Assembly: GCA_009773475.1 (NCBI GenBank)
Contig: WSXV01000019.1
Location: forward strand, 1-64,000
Length of the DNA stretch: 64,000 bases
DNA from: Desulfobulbaceae bacterium
GTDB lineage: Bacteria; Desulfobacterota; Desulfobulbia; Desulfobulbales; Desulfocapsaceae
Direction: 5' to 3'
Positions within the stretch are counted from its first letter, which is position 1. The number at the start of each line of letters is the position of its first letter. Position numbers and translations under genes: made by a program. The notes beneath the pieces were generated by a model. That model was not told where the DNA came from. It searched no databases and saw only the letters and a list, made by a program, of their open reading frames with translations. Shown here in pieces: positions 17,427-26,546 of the stretch.

Positions 17427-18467
17427 TCAAGGGAAAAAGGGGGCGGATTCCAGTCCGGCAGTCTCGTCAAAACCACACATCAGGTTCATGTTATGCACAG
17501 CCTGGCCGGCAGCCCCTTTGACGATATTGTCGATGGCAGACAGAATGATGACCCGATTGGTGCGGGTGTCTATCTTGAAGCCAATATCACAGAAGTTGGA
17601 TCCCCGCACATACTGGGTGGCGGGATAGGTGTCTTCGGGAAGCAGCCGGATAAAGGGTTCCAGGGCATACATCTGATCATAGCAATGTTGGATATCAGCG
17701 TGCCGGATGCCGGGTTTGAGTTGGGCGTAAACGGTGCTTAAAATTCCCCGGGAGATTGGCAATAAATGCGGGGTAAAAGAAATTTGCACCGGCTTCTGGA
17801 GAAAGGTATTGATCTCCTGTTCAATTTCAGGGGTATGACGATGGGTACCGCCTACCTTGTAGGCCCGGAATCCATCAGCAACCTCACAGAAAAGTGAACC
17901 CACCTGGGCCGAGCGGCCAGCACCGGAAGTTCCTGATTTAGAGTCGGCGATGATCGACTGCGGTTCAATGCAGCCGGCCTTGAGGAGCGGGGCCAGTCCT
18001 AGAATAATGGAAGTGGGGTAGCAGCCGGGGTTGGCGATCAGTCTTGCTGTGCGAATCTCTTCTCGATACAGCTCAGGTAAGCCGTAGACAGCTTCTTTGA
18101 GGAGCTCAGCAGCGCTATGCGGTTGATACCACTGTTCGTATACGGAGACATCCCGCAGACGGAAATCTGCAGAGAGATCCACCACTTTTTTACCGGCTGA
18201 GAGAAGATCCGGGACGATATTCATTGCTGTTTTATGGGGAACGGCGGTGAAGAAAAAGTCGGCCCTGGTGCACAACTCATCGGTGGTTAGATTTTCGCAG
18301 ATGAGGTTGGTTTTTTTACGTAAATTGGGGAAAACCTGGCCCAATGGTTGGTTAGCGTATTGTCTTGAAGTGGCGGCAGTGAGATTTACCTGTGGGTGGT
18401 TGCAAAGAATTCTGGCCAGTTCAACTCCGGTGTAGCCGGAGGCACCAATAATTGCGACGTTTACCAT
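17427..18467 (-). CDS. argC: N-acetyl-gamma-glutamyl-phosphate reductase
   Basis: This 346-residue NADPH-dependent reductase catalyses the third step of arginine/ornithine synthesis. The N-terminal dinucleotide motif (IIGASGYTGVELARIL) and the active-site Cys in NPGCYPTSIILGLAPLL are present. The general-base His motif (HRHTPEIEQE) is also visible. The length is typical of the long type I form. It follows the rpsI terminator and precedes truA, so argC and truA probably form a short leftward unit. No arginine-specific operator was recognised upstream. Confidence 0.95.
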   Translation of the reverse strand: MVNVAIIGASGYTGVELARILCNHPQVNLTAATSRQYANQPLGQVFPNLRKKTNLICENLTTDELCTRADFFFTAVPHKTAMNIVPDLLSAGKKVVDLSADFRLRDVSVYEQWYQPHSAAELLKEAVYGLPELYREEIRTARLIANPGCYPTSIILGLAPLLKAGCIEPQSIIADSKSGTSGAGRSAQVGSLFCEVADGFRAYKVGGTHRHTPEIEQEINTFLQKPVQISFTPHLLPISRGILSTVYAQLKPGIRHADIQHCYDQMYALEPFIRLLPEDTYPATQYVRGSNFCDIGFKIDTRTNRVIILSAIDNIVKGAAGQAVHNMNLMCGFDETAGLESAPFFP

Positions 18468-18510
18468 GATGAATACCCCATGAAATTACCAGATGAGGCA
18501 TCTGGTGGAA

Positions 18511-18548
18511 TAAAAAGAGGGAATAACAGTGATGCTGTTATTCCCTCT
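18511..18548 (-). terminator. Intrinsic terminator of rplM-rpsI
   Basis: A 14-bp perfect stem (18516-18529 and 18535-18548) has a 5-base loop. On the minus strand it is followed by a T-rich run. It separates the ribosomal genes from argC. Confidence 0.85.
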
Positions 18549-18624
18549 GGGAGATCAAATTTTCATTCTGTCAGAAGTTTTTCATATTTGAACAAATAAA
18601 GATGAAAAACCCAGGAGAGAAAGA

Positions 18625-19029
18625 TTAACGTTTTGAGAACTGGAATTTAGCGCGTGCACCCTTTTGGCCGTATTTCTTTCGCTCTTTCATGCGGGGGTCA
18701 CGGGTCAAAAGGCCTGATTTTTTCAGAGGAAGCCTGTTGTCTGGATTAACATGCAGGAGAGCTCTTGAAATACCATGGGTCAGGGCATCAACCTGGGCAG
18801 ATTTGCCGCCGCCTTTCAGGGTGGCAATGACATCGTAGCCATCGGCGTTTTCTGTAACCTTAAAAGGCTTTGCTATTTTGTAGGTCTTGAAGGTGCCGCC
18901 AAAATAGTCATCGGCACTCAAGGAATTTACCGTAACCTTACCGGTACCAGGAGTAATCCATACCCGGGCAACAGCTGTTTTTCTTTTTCCTGTGGCGTAA
19001 AAACGATTATCAGCCATATTGTGAGCCAT
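18625..19029 (-). CDS. rpsI: 30S ribosomal protein S9
   Basis: This 134-residue protein is S9 (uS9), whose C-terminal tail reaches the P-site tRNA. The family start (FYATGKRKTAVARVW), the GGG loop and the C-terminal RKKYGQKGARAKFQFSKR tail with the invariant Lys-Arg end are intact. The first ATG follows GGAGAAAG and is preferred, which gives four extra residues before a second Met. It is 21 bases after rplM, in the near-universal L13-S9 pair. Confidence 0.97.
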   Translation of the reverse strand: MAHNMADNRFYATGKRKTAVARVWITPGTGKVTVNSLSADDYFGGTFKTYKIAKPFKVTENADGYDVIATLKGGGKSAQVDALTHGISRALLHVNPDNRLPLKKSGLLTRDPRMKERKKYGQKGARAKFQFSKR

Positions 19030-19050
19030 TATTTCTTTCTCCGCGAAAGG

Positions 19051-19479
19051 TTAAATATCTAATTCAGCTGGCATTTGAGCTGCATGGGGATGCTCGTTGC
19101 CAACATAAACTTTGAGTTTCTTGAGTTGCTGAGCGCCAAGTTTATTTTTTGGAAGCATTCCCTTGACGGCCTTTATGATCAAATGTGTAGGGTGAACTTC
19201 CATCAGTTTTTTTGCACTTTGCTCTTTAATTCCACCTATGTAGCCGGTATGACGGTAATATTTCTTGTCATCCCATTTGTTGCCGGTCAGTTGAATCTTC
19301 TCGGCATTGGTGATAACGATGAAATCTCCGTTATCGATAAAGGTGGAAAAGGTTGGCTTATGTTTTCCGCGTAACCGGGATGCAACTTCTGATGCCAGCC
19401 GTCCGAGAATCTTGTCTTGGGCATTAACGACGTACCATTTTTTTTCAATCTCGTTGACCGGGGTCAGATAGGTTTTCAT
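19051..19479 (-). CDS. rplM: 50S ribosomal protein L13
   Basis: This 142-residue protein is L13 (uL13), an early-assembling protein of the large subunit. Recognised motifs are WYVVNAQDKILGRLASEVA, LRGKHKPTFSTFIDNGDF and KAVKGMLPKNKLG. The ATG at 19479 lies behind TTGAGG. A TTG four codons upstream is in frame but would place the ribosome binding site inside the gene. The leader is only 45 bases from the tRNA-Gly terminator, and no separate promoter is obvious. Confidence 0.97.
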   Translation of the reverse strand: MKTYLTPVNEIEKKWYVVNAQDKILGRLASEVASRLRGKHKPTFSTFIDNGDFIVITNAEKIQLTGNKWDDKKYYRHTGYIGGIKEQSAKKLMEVHPTHLIIKAVKGMLPKNKLGAQQLKKLKVYVGNEHPHAAQMPAELDI

Positions 19480-19523
19480 GGCGTTCCTCAAGTTACTAAT
19501 GATGCTGATTAGGGGTAATGAAT

Positions 19524-19553
19524 AAAAAAAGGCTCGAACTATCTCGAACCTTT
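19524..19553 (-). terminator. Intrinsic terminator between tRNA-Gly and rplM
   Basis: On the minus strand GGTTCGA pairs with TCGAGCC (one G-T pair) and is followed by a run of seven T. It ends the tRNA transcript, but it also lies within the only possible leader of rplM, 45 bases from its start codon. Confidence 0.75.
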
Positions 19554-19564
19554 CGAATCTTTAG

Positions 19565-19639
<75 letters not shown>

Positions 19640-19667
19640 TTAATGTCTGTAAAGCAAAAACGAAAAT

Positions 19668-19697
19668 ATACTAACAAACTGGAAAGTCGTTTGTCAA
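19668..19697 (-). promoter_or_regulatory. Promoter of tRNA-Gly
   Basis: On the minus strand a perfect TTGACA (19692-19697) is followed after 18 bases by TAGTAT (19668-19673), about 30 bases before the mature tRNA end. It may also feed rplM-rpsI by read-through. Confidence 0.75.
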
Positions 19698-19904
19698 TAC
19701 AAAAGTTGTCTTTTTGGCTGGTGCTGTTTAAAAAAAGATATGGAAAAAAGAGATGGCCTTCCTTCGGGGAACTATGATATAAATATACTGTTAGTTGGCT
19801 CTTCGGATGGAATATAGCGACAAGCGATGCAGGCAATCGTAGTTGGGTTCTAGAGAAAAAGTATCGCCAGATCGGAGTGATGATCCGGCTATTGAGGGAA
19901 ATGT

Positions 19905-20504
19905 ATGGAAGCGATTGAACAGCGGAGTGGTCGTGTTACCCGTGTTACCCGCGAGACGGATATCCAGTTGTCTTTATTGCTAGATGGTTCCGGGATTGCC
20001 AGTATTGACACCTCGGTGCCTTTTCTTGACCATATGCTGACCCTTTTTGCGGTGCATGGTTTTTTTGATCTCGAGATCAAGGCAACCGGGGATATAGAAG
20101 TAGATGATCACCATACGGTGGAGGATGTTGGGATCTGCCTGGGAAAAGCCTTTGCCATGGCCTTGGGAGATAAAAGCGGAATCAATCGTTACGGGCTGAG
20201 TTATCTACCTATGGATGAAACCTTGGCGCGGGTGGTGGTTGACGTCTCCAATCGTCCTTTTCTCCACTATGGAGTGAAGGTGAACGATGAGAAGATCGGA
20301 AGTTTTGATACAGCTCTAGCTCTGGAGTTTATGCGGGCATTTTCTCAGCATGCCGGGGTGACCCTGCATATCGACCTGCTGCATGGTGAAAATAGTCATC
20401 ATGTATTAGAAGCGATTTTTAAAGGGATGGCTCGGGCCATGCATCAGGCTGTTGGAGTGAATGCTTTGCTGACTGGCGCGTTGTCTTCCAAAGGAGTCCT
20501 GTAA
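19905..20504 (+). CDS. hisB: Imidazoleglycerol-phosphate dehydratase
   Basis: This 199-residue, single-function enzyme dehydrates imidazole glycerol phosphate in histidine synthesis. Both halves of the duplicated fold are seen, with the manganese-binding motifs DDHHTVEDVGI and HHVLEAIFKGMARA. The length fits the monofunctional form without the histidinol phosphatase domain found in enterobacteria. GAGGGAAATGT precedes the ATG. It stands apart from hisD, 4.7 kb downstream, so the histidine pathway is scattered in this genome. Confidence 0.96.
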   Translation: MEAIEQRSGRVTRVTRETDIQLSLLLDGSGIASIDTSVPFLDHMLTLFAVHGFFDLEIKATGDIEVDDHHTVEDVGICLGKAFAMALGDKSGINRYGLSYLPMDETLARVVVDVSNRPFLHYGVKVNDEKIGSFDTALALEFMRAFSQHAGVTLHIDLLHGENSHHVLEAIFKGMARAMHQAVGVNALLTGALSSKGVL

Positions 20505-20567
20505 GGTCTAAGTAGAAGGATCGTTGGGCAATTATGAAGTTCGTTCACATTATTAATGAGGTCATCT

Positions 20568-21197
20568 GTGAAAAAAAATACCAGTATCTTGATTGTGGCA
20601 CTTTTTTGTTCCCTGTTTCTCTCAGCCTGTCTGGGGAAAAATATTGATTCCAAAGAAGAAATAACAAAAAATCTCCAGACCTTGAAGGGCATTGTGGTGA
20701 TGCCGACTGTGGTTGCAAAATCGGCGCTGGGGGCAGGAGGCAACTTTACCCCTGTCAGCGTGGCAGGCTTTGTGAATGGGCTGGTTGCTGCTGAGTTGGG
20801 CGCAAAGTCCAAGGTGCATCTCATGTCAGAGGGGCAACTGGATGGCCTGTTGACTAACACCTCAGGCAGTCGTCTGGCGCAAATGAAGACCCTGGCGGCA
20901 AAGCAGGATTCCGATGCGGTTCTTGATGTGACGGTGACCCGTTTTCGTGAGCGGGATGGAAGTGATATCTCCGTGAACTCCCCTGCTTCTGCCGCTTTTG
21001 AGATGGTCCTTACCCATGTGGACACCGGGATGGTGCTTTGGGCGGCCTCCTTTGATGAGACCCAGGAGGCATTGTCAAGCAATCTCTTTGCCTTAGGACA
21101 GGCCAAAAGCCGGGGCTTTAAATGGATTACCGTGGAAGAACTTGTTCGTCAGGGGATGAAAGAACGCCTGGCGGAGTGTCCATATTTGCAGAAATAA
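20568..21197 (+). CDS. Putative lipoprotein of CsgG/TolB-like type
   Basis: This 209-residue protein starts at a GTG behind GAGG. It has a lipoprotein signal peptide with lipobox Leu-Ser-Ala-Cys, and the modified Cys is residue 21. The mature part looks like the small lipoproteins with a CsgG/TolB-N-like alpha/beta fold. It has a conserved start around IVVMPTVV, an ADAVLDVTVTRF-like strand (here SDAVLDVTVTRF), and DTGMVLWAASFDETQ. It is probably anchored in the envelope. It follows hisB by 63 bases and precedes a terminator. I do not recognise a specific function. Confidence 0.7.
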   Translation: MKKNTSILIVALFCSLFLSACLGKNIDSKEEITKNLQTLKGIVVMPTVVAKSALGAGGNFTPVSVAGFVNGLVAAELGAKSKVHLMSEGQLDGLLTNTSGSRLAQMKTLAAKQDSDAVLDVTVTRFRERDGSDISVNSPASAAFEMVLTHVDTGMVLWAASFDETQEALSSNLFALGQAKSRGFKWITVEELVRQGMKERLAECPYLQK

Positions 21198-21235
21198 GTC
21201 CTTTGATGGCTCGTAAGGTCTTCTGTTTTCAGATT

Positions 21236-21277
21236 GCCTGCTGGTTTGCGATGAGCAAATTCAGCAGGCATTTTTTA
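21236..21277 (+). terminator. Intrinsic terminator after the lipoprotein gene
   Basis: GCCTGCTG (21236-21243) pairs with CAGCAGGC (21262-21269), with extra inner pairing, followed by TTTTTT. It lies only a few bases before the start of the next gene and so occupies that gene's leader. Confidence 0.82.
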
Positions 21278-21282
21278 TTGTC

Positions 21283-22029
21283 ATGGCAAAAGTGATGATT
21301 CTGCCCAGGCAAGTGAACCGTCGAATAGGGCAGGCAATGGCTGCCCACTCCATGCTCAGTGAGGGGGATTCTGTACTGGTAGCGGTGTCCGGCGGGGTGG
21401 ATAGCCTGGTTCTCGCCTGGTTGCTGCATATGTGGTTGCAGAAGGCCCCCATCAGGTATGCCTTGCAGGTCGTCCATATTGATATGGGCTTCTCCGGACA
21501 GGGTACTGATGGGGGAGATTGCGATGGCATAACGCCGGTCGAGAAGATTGGTGTTCAATTGCAGCGGTTCAATATTCCTTTGCTGGTGCATCCCGCGAAA
21601 GCACCGGAGAAAGGAGCCGATCGGACTTGTTTCCACTGTGCCCGACAACGTAGGCATCAGCTTTTTGATCTGGCTCGAGACTATGGATGCAACAAGATAG
21701 CCTTCGGCCATCACAAGGATGATCTCATCGAGACCCTTTTTTTGAATATGCTTTATGGTGGAAATCTCTCAACCATGGTGCCAAGGCAGGACCTTTTTTC
21801 CGGGAAGCTGGCCCTGATTCGGCCCCTTGCTTATATTGAAAAGCAAGAGGTACAGAAGATTGCCGAGACGCTCGGTTTTACCCCGGTAGCCAATGATTGT
21901 CCTCTGGCCGGGAATACCCGGCGCGAGTATGTGCGGGATATGTTGCAGGCGATGTATGAAAAAGATCCCGGAATCAAGGCTTCGATATTTGCATCGATGT
22001 CTAATGTCCGCGAAGGATACCTGTTATGA
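21283..22029 (+). CDS. TtcA/TilS-family PP-loop protein (probable tRNA thiolase)
   Basis: This 248-residue protein is an N-type ATP pyrophosphatase with PP-loop SGGVDSL, a CxxC pair (CFHC) and a third Cys in NDCPLAG. The pattern is that of Fe-S-dependent tRNA thiolases (TtcA, 2-thiocytidine at position 32). GHHKDDLIETLFLNMLYGG is the typical TtcA motif. The start at 21283 lacks a clear ribosome binding site and sits against the preceding terminator. A Met four codons later or near the PP-loop is possible. It overlaps the DUF89 gene by 4 bases. Confidence 0.85.
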   Translation: MAKVMILPRQVNRRIGQAMAAHSMLSEGDSVLVAVSGGVDSLVLAWLLHMWLQKAPIRYALQVVHIDMGFSGQGTDGGDCDGITPVEKIGVQLQRFNIPLLVHPAKAPEKGADRTCFHCARQRRHQLFDLARDYGCNKIAFGHHKDDLIETLFLNMLYGGNLSTMVPRQDLFSGKLALIRPLAYIEKQEVQKIAETLGFTPVANDCPLAGNTRREYVRDMLQAMYEKDPGIKASIFASMSNVREGYLL

Positions 22030-22943
22030 AAACCTCTGTTGATTGTCTTGTCTGTTTTATGGATCAAGCCCTGCGGGTGGCCCGGATCAGTTCACCTGAT
22101 GAGGGCGTACAGCTGGCCGTGGTCCGCGAGGTGGCATCCCTGCTGCCGAAGATGGAGATGGCCCTGACCCCGCCGGAAAATTCGATGGCTGTGTATGCGG
22201 CCATTGCCGGAATTACCGCCTGTCCTGATCCTTATCTTGCCATCAAGAAAATGTCCAACGATCAGGCCCTTGCCATCTTGCCGGAATTATCCAGGGAGGT
22301 GACGGAAAGTAAAATCCCCCTGATTGCCGCCCTTCGTCTCGCCATTGCCGGCAATATCATTGATTACGGGGCCATGCGCAGTTTTGATGTGGCGGCGGCC
22401 TTAACGCGGGCGAGAACCGTTCCCTTTGCCATTGATGCCGGCAGTCAATTGCTTGAGCTGGTTGGTCGGCTGCCAGAAAAAGCAAAGATTCTTTATCTTG
22501 CCGATAACTGCGGCGAGCTCGTCTATGACAGCCTGGTTATTCGTTGTCTGGTTGACCTGGGGTTGGAGGTGACGGTGGCGGTGAAGGCCGGGCCTATCAT
22601 CAATGATGCCCTGGTTACTGACGCGCTGGCCTGCGGGCTTGATCAATACGCACGGATTATCACCAACGGCACCGCCTGTCCAGGAACTCCCCTGGCCATG
22701 TGCTCGGCAGAGTTCCTGCACGCTTTTCAGAACACTGATCTGGTGATCTCCAAGGGGCAGGGCAATTTTGAGACCTTGTCGGAGGCAGTTTCCGAGACGA
22801 ATGCTCCAATCTTTTTTCTTTTGACCATCAAATGTCCGGTGGTGGGGGAACATCTGGCGGAGTTGGCCGAAATGGATAGGGATGCTTTGCCTGGTCACGG
22901 TGAAATGGTGCTGTTTACCAGGGCACATTTGGCGGTCAGTTAA
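22026..22943 (+). CDS. DUF89 (damage-control phosphatase-like) protein
   Basis: This 305-residue protein has the DUF89/ARMT1-like fold. It has an N-terminal CxxC helix ([15 protein letters not shown]), the metal-binding [11 protein letters not shown] motif and the later [10 protein letters not shown] motif. Members are metal-dependent phosphatases proposed to remove damaged sugar phosphates or related metabolites. The N-terminal CxxC marks the prokaryotic subfamily. It is translationally coupled to the TtcA-like gene (ATGA overlap), which suggests a shared role, but the substrate is unknown. Confidence 0.85.
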   Translation: MKTSVDCLVCFMDQALRVARISSPDEGVQLAVVREVASLLPKMEMALTPPENSMAVYAAIAGITACPDPYLAIKKMSNDQALAILPELSREVTESKIPLIAALRLAIAGNIIDYGAMRSFDVAAALTRARTVPFAIDAGSQLLELVGRLPEKAKILYLADNCGELVYDSLVIRCLVDLGLEVTVAVKAGPIINDALVTDALACGLDQYARIITNGTACPGTPLAMCSAEFLHAFQNTDLVISKGQGNFETLSEAVSETNAPIFFLLTIKCPVVGEHLAELAEMDRDALPGHGEMVLFTRAHLAVS

Positions 22944-22981
22944 AAGGGGTTGATGATGTCGCATTTGAGAAGGATTATTTT

Positions 22982-24361
22982 ATGAAAAAACGGGTTGCAG
23001 AAATTCTTGCTGCTCCTCAAGCTGGGGAACAGTTGCAGATAGCCGGTTGGGTGCGAACAAGGCGGGATGCCGGCGGGTTTTCTTTTCTGGAGGTTGGGGA
23101 TGGCTCAAGTCTTGCCAATCTTCAAGTCATTGCAGAGCAGACCCTTGCCAATTACCGCGATGAGGTCAAAAAACTCAGCACCGGTTGCAGTGTGCTGGTG
23201 AGCGGGATCCTTCAGGAGTCGCCGGCCAAAGGGCAGTCAGTGGAGTTGCGGGCAGAGGCGATAGAGGTTCTGGGCTGGGCCGACCCTGAATCTTATCCCT
23301 TGCAGAAAAAACATCATTCCTTTGAGTTCCTCCGTGAAATTTGCCATCTCCGACCACGTACCAATGCCCTGGGGGCAGTGGCCCGGGTTCGCTCCCGGCT
23401 GTCTTACGGGGTGCACACTTTTTTTCAGGAGCGTGGGTTTATCCAGGTGCATACCCCGATTATCACTACCAGTGACTGTGAAGGGGCAGGCGAGATGTTT
23501 CAGGTCACCACGCCTTCGGCATCTTCGGTGGACAGGGGATCTGGAGAGGCCGGTGGCGAATTCTTTGGCCGTCCTGCTGGCCTGACCGTGAGTGGTCAGC
23601 TGCAGGCTGAGGTCTATGCCCAGGCCTTGGGCAATGTCTATACCTTTGGCCCTACCTTTCGCGCCGAAAACTCCAATACCAGTCGTCACTTAGCCGAGTT
23701 CTGGATGGTGGAACCGGAGATGGCCTTTTGTGACCTTGCGGGCAACAGGCAACTTGCGGAAGCAATGCTGAAATATCTGCTGCGCCTGGTGTTGACCGAG
23801 TGTGCCGCTGATCTGACCCTTTTTGATCGTTTTATCGCCAAGGGGCTGGTGGCCAAGCTTGAAGCGGTGGTGGAACAGGAATTTGCCCATATCACCTACA
23901 CAGAGGCCGTGGAACAGCTGCAGCAATCCGGGCAATCCTTTGTCTATCCGGTGCAGTGGGGCATTGACCTGCAATCGGAACATGAACGGTATCTCACCGA
24001 AACGATCTATCAGCGACCGCTGATTGTCACCGATTACCCGGCGGCGATCAAACCTTTTTACATGCGTCTCAGTGATGACGGGTTAACGGTTGCGGCCATG
24101 GATATTCTGGTACCGGGAATTGGCGAGATCATCGGCGGCAGTCAGCGGGAGGAGCGTTACGATGTTCTGCTCACCCGGATGAAGCAGGCAGGCGTGGATC
24201 CCGCAGGCTATGACTGGTATCTGGATTTGCGAAGGTATGGAACGGTACCCCATTCCGGTTTTGGTCTTGGCTTTGAGCGCCTGGTTCAGTTTGTCACCGG
24301 CATGGCCAATATCCGTGAGGTGATTCCTTTTCCGCGGACACCCGGGTTTGCACCCTGTTGA
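22982..24361 (+). CDS. asnS: Asparaginyl-tRNA synthetase
   Basis: This 459-residue class IIb aminoacyl-tRNA synthetase charges tRNA-Asn. The N-terminal OB-fold anticodon domain (about 1-105) is followed by the class II core. Motif 2 is in [21 protein letters not shown] and motif 3 in [16 protein letters not shown]. The ending RDVIPFPRxPG-like sequence ([15 protein letters not shown]) distinguishes AsnRS from AspRS. The length is typical. It is preceded by GAGAAGG-like sequence and lies 38 bases after the DUF89 gene, probably in the same rightward unit. Confidence 0.95.
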   Translation: MKKRVAEILAAPQAGEQLQIAGWVRTRRDAGGFSFLEVGDGSSLANLQVIAEQTLANYRDEVKKLSTGCSVLVSGILQESPAKGQSVELRAEAIEVLGWADPESYPLQKKHHSFEFLREICHLRPRTNALGAVARVRSRLSYGVHTFFQERGFIQVHTPIITTSDCEGAGEMFQVTTPSASSVDRGSGEAGGEFFGRPAGLTVSGQLQAEVYAQALGNVYTFGPTFRAENSNTSRHLAEFWMVEPEMAFCDLAGNRQLAEAMLKYLLRLVLTECAADLTLFDRFIAKGLVAKLEAVVEQEFAHITYTEAVEQLQQSGQSFVYPVQWGIDLQSEHERYLTETIYQRPLIVTDYPAAIKPFYMRLSDDGLTVAAMDILVPGIGEIIGGSQREERYDVLLTRMKQAGVDPAGYDWYLDLRRYGTVPHSGFGLGFERLVQFVTGMANIREVIPFPRTPGFAPC

Positions 24362-24415
24362 TACTTGTGAGCTTTTGATGAGAAGAGAAAGGGGGACAGG
24401 GTGGAGAATGAGCAA

Positions 24416-25138
24416 ATGAGTAAGGGGCCAGGTGTCCAGAAGATGTTTGATGCCATTGCCGGATCATATGATCTGATGAACCGGGTGATGACTCTGGGGC
24501 AGGATCAGCGCTGGCGGCGTTTAGTGGTACAAAGGGCGCAGGATCCGGGAACGGGCTGGGCCTTGGATCTGGCCACTGGTACCGGGGACATTGCCGCGTT
24601 GATGCGCGAGACGTACCCCAATTGCCGGGTAATTGGCGCTGATTTTTCCCAAAATATGCTGAAAGAGGCTGGCTGTCGATTTGCATCCAGGAATATCTGC
24701 TGGCAGGCCTGCGACGCCAACTCCCTGCCCTATGCGGATAACAGTTTTGAATCGGTGAGCTTTGGATATCTCTTGCGAAACGTTGATGATGCCCTGGCCG
24801 TGCTCAAAGAGGTGCGCCGGGTTCTGAAGCCCGGAGGTCGGGTGGTTTGCCTTGATACCACACCGCCGCGGAAGAATTTGCTGTATCCCTTGGTCCGGTT
24901 TTATTTTCGCTTCGGGATTCCTTTTCTGGGGCGGTTCGTTGCCCGGGATGAGGCCGCGTATGCCTATCTGACCGGATCGACCATGAATTTTTATAGTGCC
25001 GAGGCGCTGGCCGCTGTCTTTGTGGAAGCGGGGTTTGAGGATGTCGGCTATCAACGGTTGATGCTTGGCACCATCGGGGTGCACTGGGGACGAAAGATGA
25101 AAGGCGGAGCTGGCGCACATCTGGAAACCGCCAAGTAG
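24416..25138 (+). CDS. menG: Demethylmenaquinone/ubiquinone C-methyltransferase
   Basis: This SAM-dependent methyltransferase has about 240 residues and performs the C-methylation step of menaquinone (or ubiquinone) synthesis. Signature motifs are MFDAIAGSYDLMNRVMTLGQD, the SAM-binding ALDLATGTGDIAALM and the second UbiE motif RVLKPGGRVVCLDT. The ATG at 24416 has GGAG nine bases upstream. A GTG five codons earlier is an alternative. In an anaerobe with complex I, menaquinone is the expected quinone. Gene symbols ubiE and menG are both used for this family. Confidence 0.93.
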   Translation: MSKGPGVQKMFDAIAGSYDLMNRVMTLGQDQRWRRLVVQRAQDPGTGWALDLATGTGDIAALMRETYPNCRVIGADFSQNMLKEAGCRFASRNICWQACDANSLPYADNSFESVSFGYLLRNVDDALAVLKEVRRVLKPGGRVVCLDTTPPRKNLLYPLVRFYFRFGIPFLGRFVARDEAAYAYLTGSTMNFYSAEALAAVFVEAGFEDVGYQRLMLGTIGVHWGRKMKGGAGAHLETAK

Positions 25139-25220
25139 TTGCGCTGGTCTTGCAAGGGAGTTGTAGTGCGGTGTTCAAAAAAAATATGATGTCGAAGATC
25201 AAATGAATGGAAGGAAGAAT

Positions 25221-26546
25221 ATGCCTATAAAGCCTGTCAAGACCAACTCTTTGGAGGGAGAGCGTCTTATCGCCTCTCTGCTTCAGCGTTTTCAGCCTGC
25301 CGATGATTCCTGTCGAGAGACGGTGGCCGGAATCATCACTGCGGTTCGGGAACGCGGGGATGCAGCTGTCCTTGAATATACTCGCACGTTTGATGCCCCG
25401 GATCTGATGCTGGCCGACATGCAGGTTTCCATGGCGGAGATGCTTGCCGCCTATGAGCTGGTGGATGAGGCCTTTCTCGAAACCCTGGCCGTGGCCATTG
25501 AGCGGGTGCAGAGTTTTCATGAGCGGGAGATGGAAGATTCCTGGATGCAGACCCGGGAAAACGGCACCATTGTTGGTCGTCTTGTGCGGCCCGTGGATGC
25601 GGCTGGTCTCTATGTGCCTGGCGGGCGGGGCGGATCCACGCCTTTGGTTTCTTCGGTGCTGATGAACGGGATTCCGGCAGGGATTGCCGGGGTGGGCCGT
25701 CGGGTGATGCTGACCCCGCCTAACCGCGAGGGCAAAATCAGCCCCCACCTGCTGGTGGCGGCGCAGGAGATCGGTATCACCGAGATCTTTAAGGCTGGAT
25801 CGGCCTGGGGCATTGCGGCCCTGGCCTATGGCACGGAGTCCATTCCCCGGGTGGATGTTATCGTCGGCCCGGGAAATCAGTTTGTGACCGAGGCCAAGGC
25901 CCAGGTGTCCCATCGGGTGCGCATTGATATGATCGCAGGCCCATCAGAGGTGCTGATTGTGGCCGATGGCAGCGCCAAAGCCAGGTATGTGGCCGCCGAC
26001 ATGCTCGCCCAGGCCGAACATGATCCGCTGGCCCTGGCCATGGTGGTGACCACGGACCCGGTGCTGGCTGAAGAGCTTCCGGTTGAGCTGGAGCGCCAGT
26101 TGGCCAACCTTTCGCGGCAGGAGATCGCCAGAAAGTCACTGGCTGATCGGGGCGTGATCCTTGTTGCTGATAGCCTGGATGAGGCCATCGATCTGGCCAA
26201 TGATATCGCTGTGGAACACCTGGAGTTGATGATCAACGACCCTTGGGCGATGCTACCGCGCATTCGTCATGCCGGGGCCATCTTTTTGGGGCATCACACC
26301 CCGGAGGCCGCCGGCGACTATCTAGCCGGTCCCAATCATGTTCTGCCCACCATGGGCACCGCCCGTTTTTCCTCAGCCCTGGGGGTTGAGACCTTTTTGA
26401 AGAAGAGCTCCATCATCAGTTATTCCCGCGAGGCCCTGATGGAAGATGCGGATCATATCCGGCATTTGGCCAATCTCGAAGGACTCACCGCCCATGCGGC
26501 CTCGGTGACCGAGCGTTTGTCGGACAATGGGTTGACGAAAAAGTGA
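25221..26546 (+). CDS. hisD: Histidinol dehydrogenase
   Basis: This zinc enzyme of about 441 residues oxidises histidinol to histidine in two NAD-dependent steps. The zinc and catalytic motifs are seen in RIDMIAGPSEVLIVAD, AQAEHDPLALA, IAVEHLEL and NHVLPTMGTARFSSALGVE. The ATG at 25221 follows GGAAGGAAG and is preferred over an ATG six codons upstream. The rsmG start overlaps the hisD stop. The protein has the usual length and no missing ligand. Confidence 0.96.
   Translation: MPIKPVKTNSLEGERLIASLLQRFQPADDSCRETVAGIITAVRERGDAAVLEYTRTFDAPDLMLADMQVSMAEMLAAYELVDEAFLETLAVAIERVQSFHEREMEDSWMQTRENGTIVGRLVRPVDAAGLYVPGGRGGSTPLVSSVLMNGIPAGIAGVGRRVMLTPPNREGKISPHLLVAAQEIGITEIFKAGSAWGIAALAYGTESIPRVDVIVGPGNQFVTEAKAQVSHRVRIDMIAGPSEVLIVADGSAKARYVAADMLAQAEHDPLALAMVVTTDPVLAEELPVELERQLANLSRQEIARKSLADRGVILVADSLDEAIDLANDIAVEHLELMINDPWAMLPRIRHAGAIFLGHHTPEAAGDYLAGPNHVLPTMGTARFSSALGVETFLKKSSIISYSREALMEDADHIRHLANLEGLTAHAASVTERLSDNGLTKK

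Noticed and set aside
17363..17476. A 38-residue N-terminal extension of TruA
   Set aside because: It overlaps argC and has no similarity to the family, whose conserved part begins at the later ATG.
24804..25913. A 369-codon minus-strand frame opposite menG and hisD
   Set aside because: It covers parts of two conserved genes in antisense and shows no domain. It is treated as a shadow.
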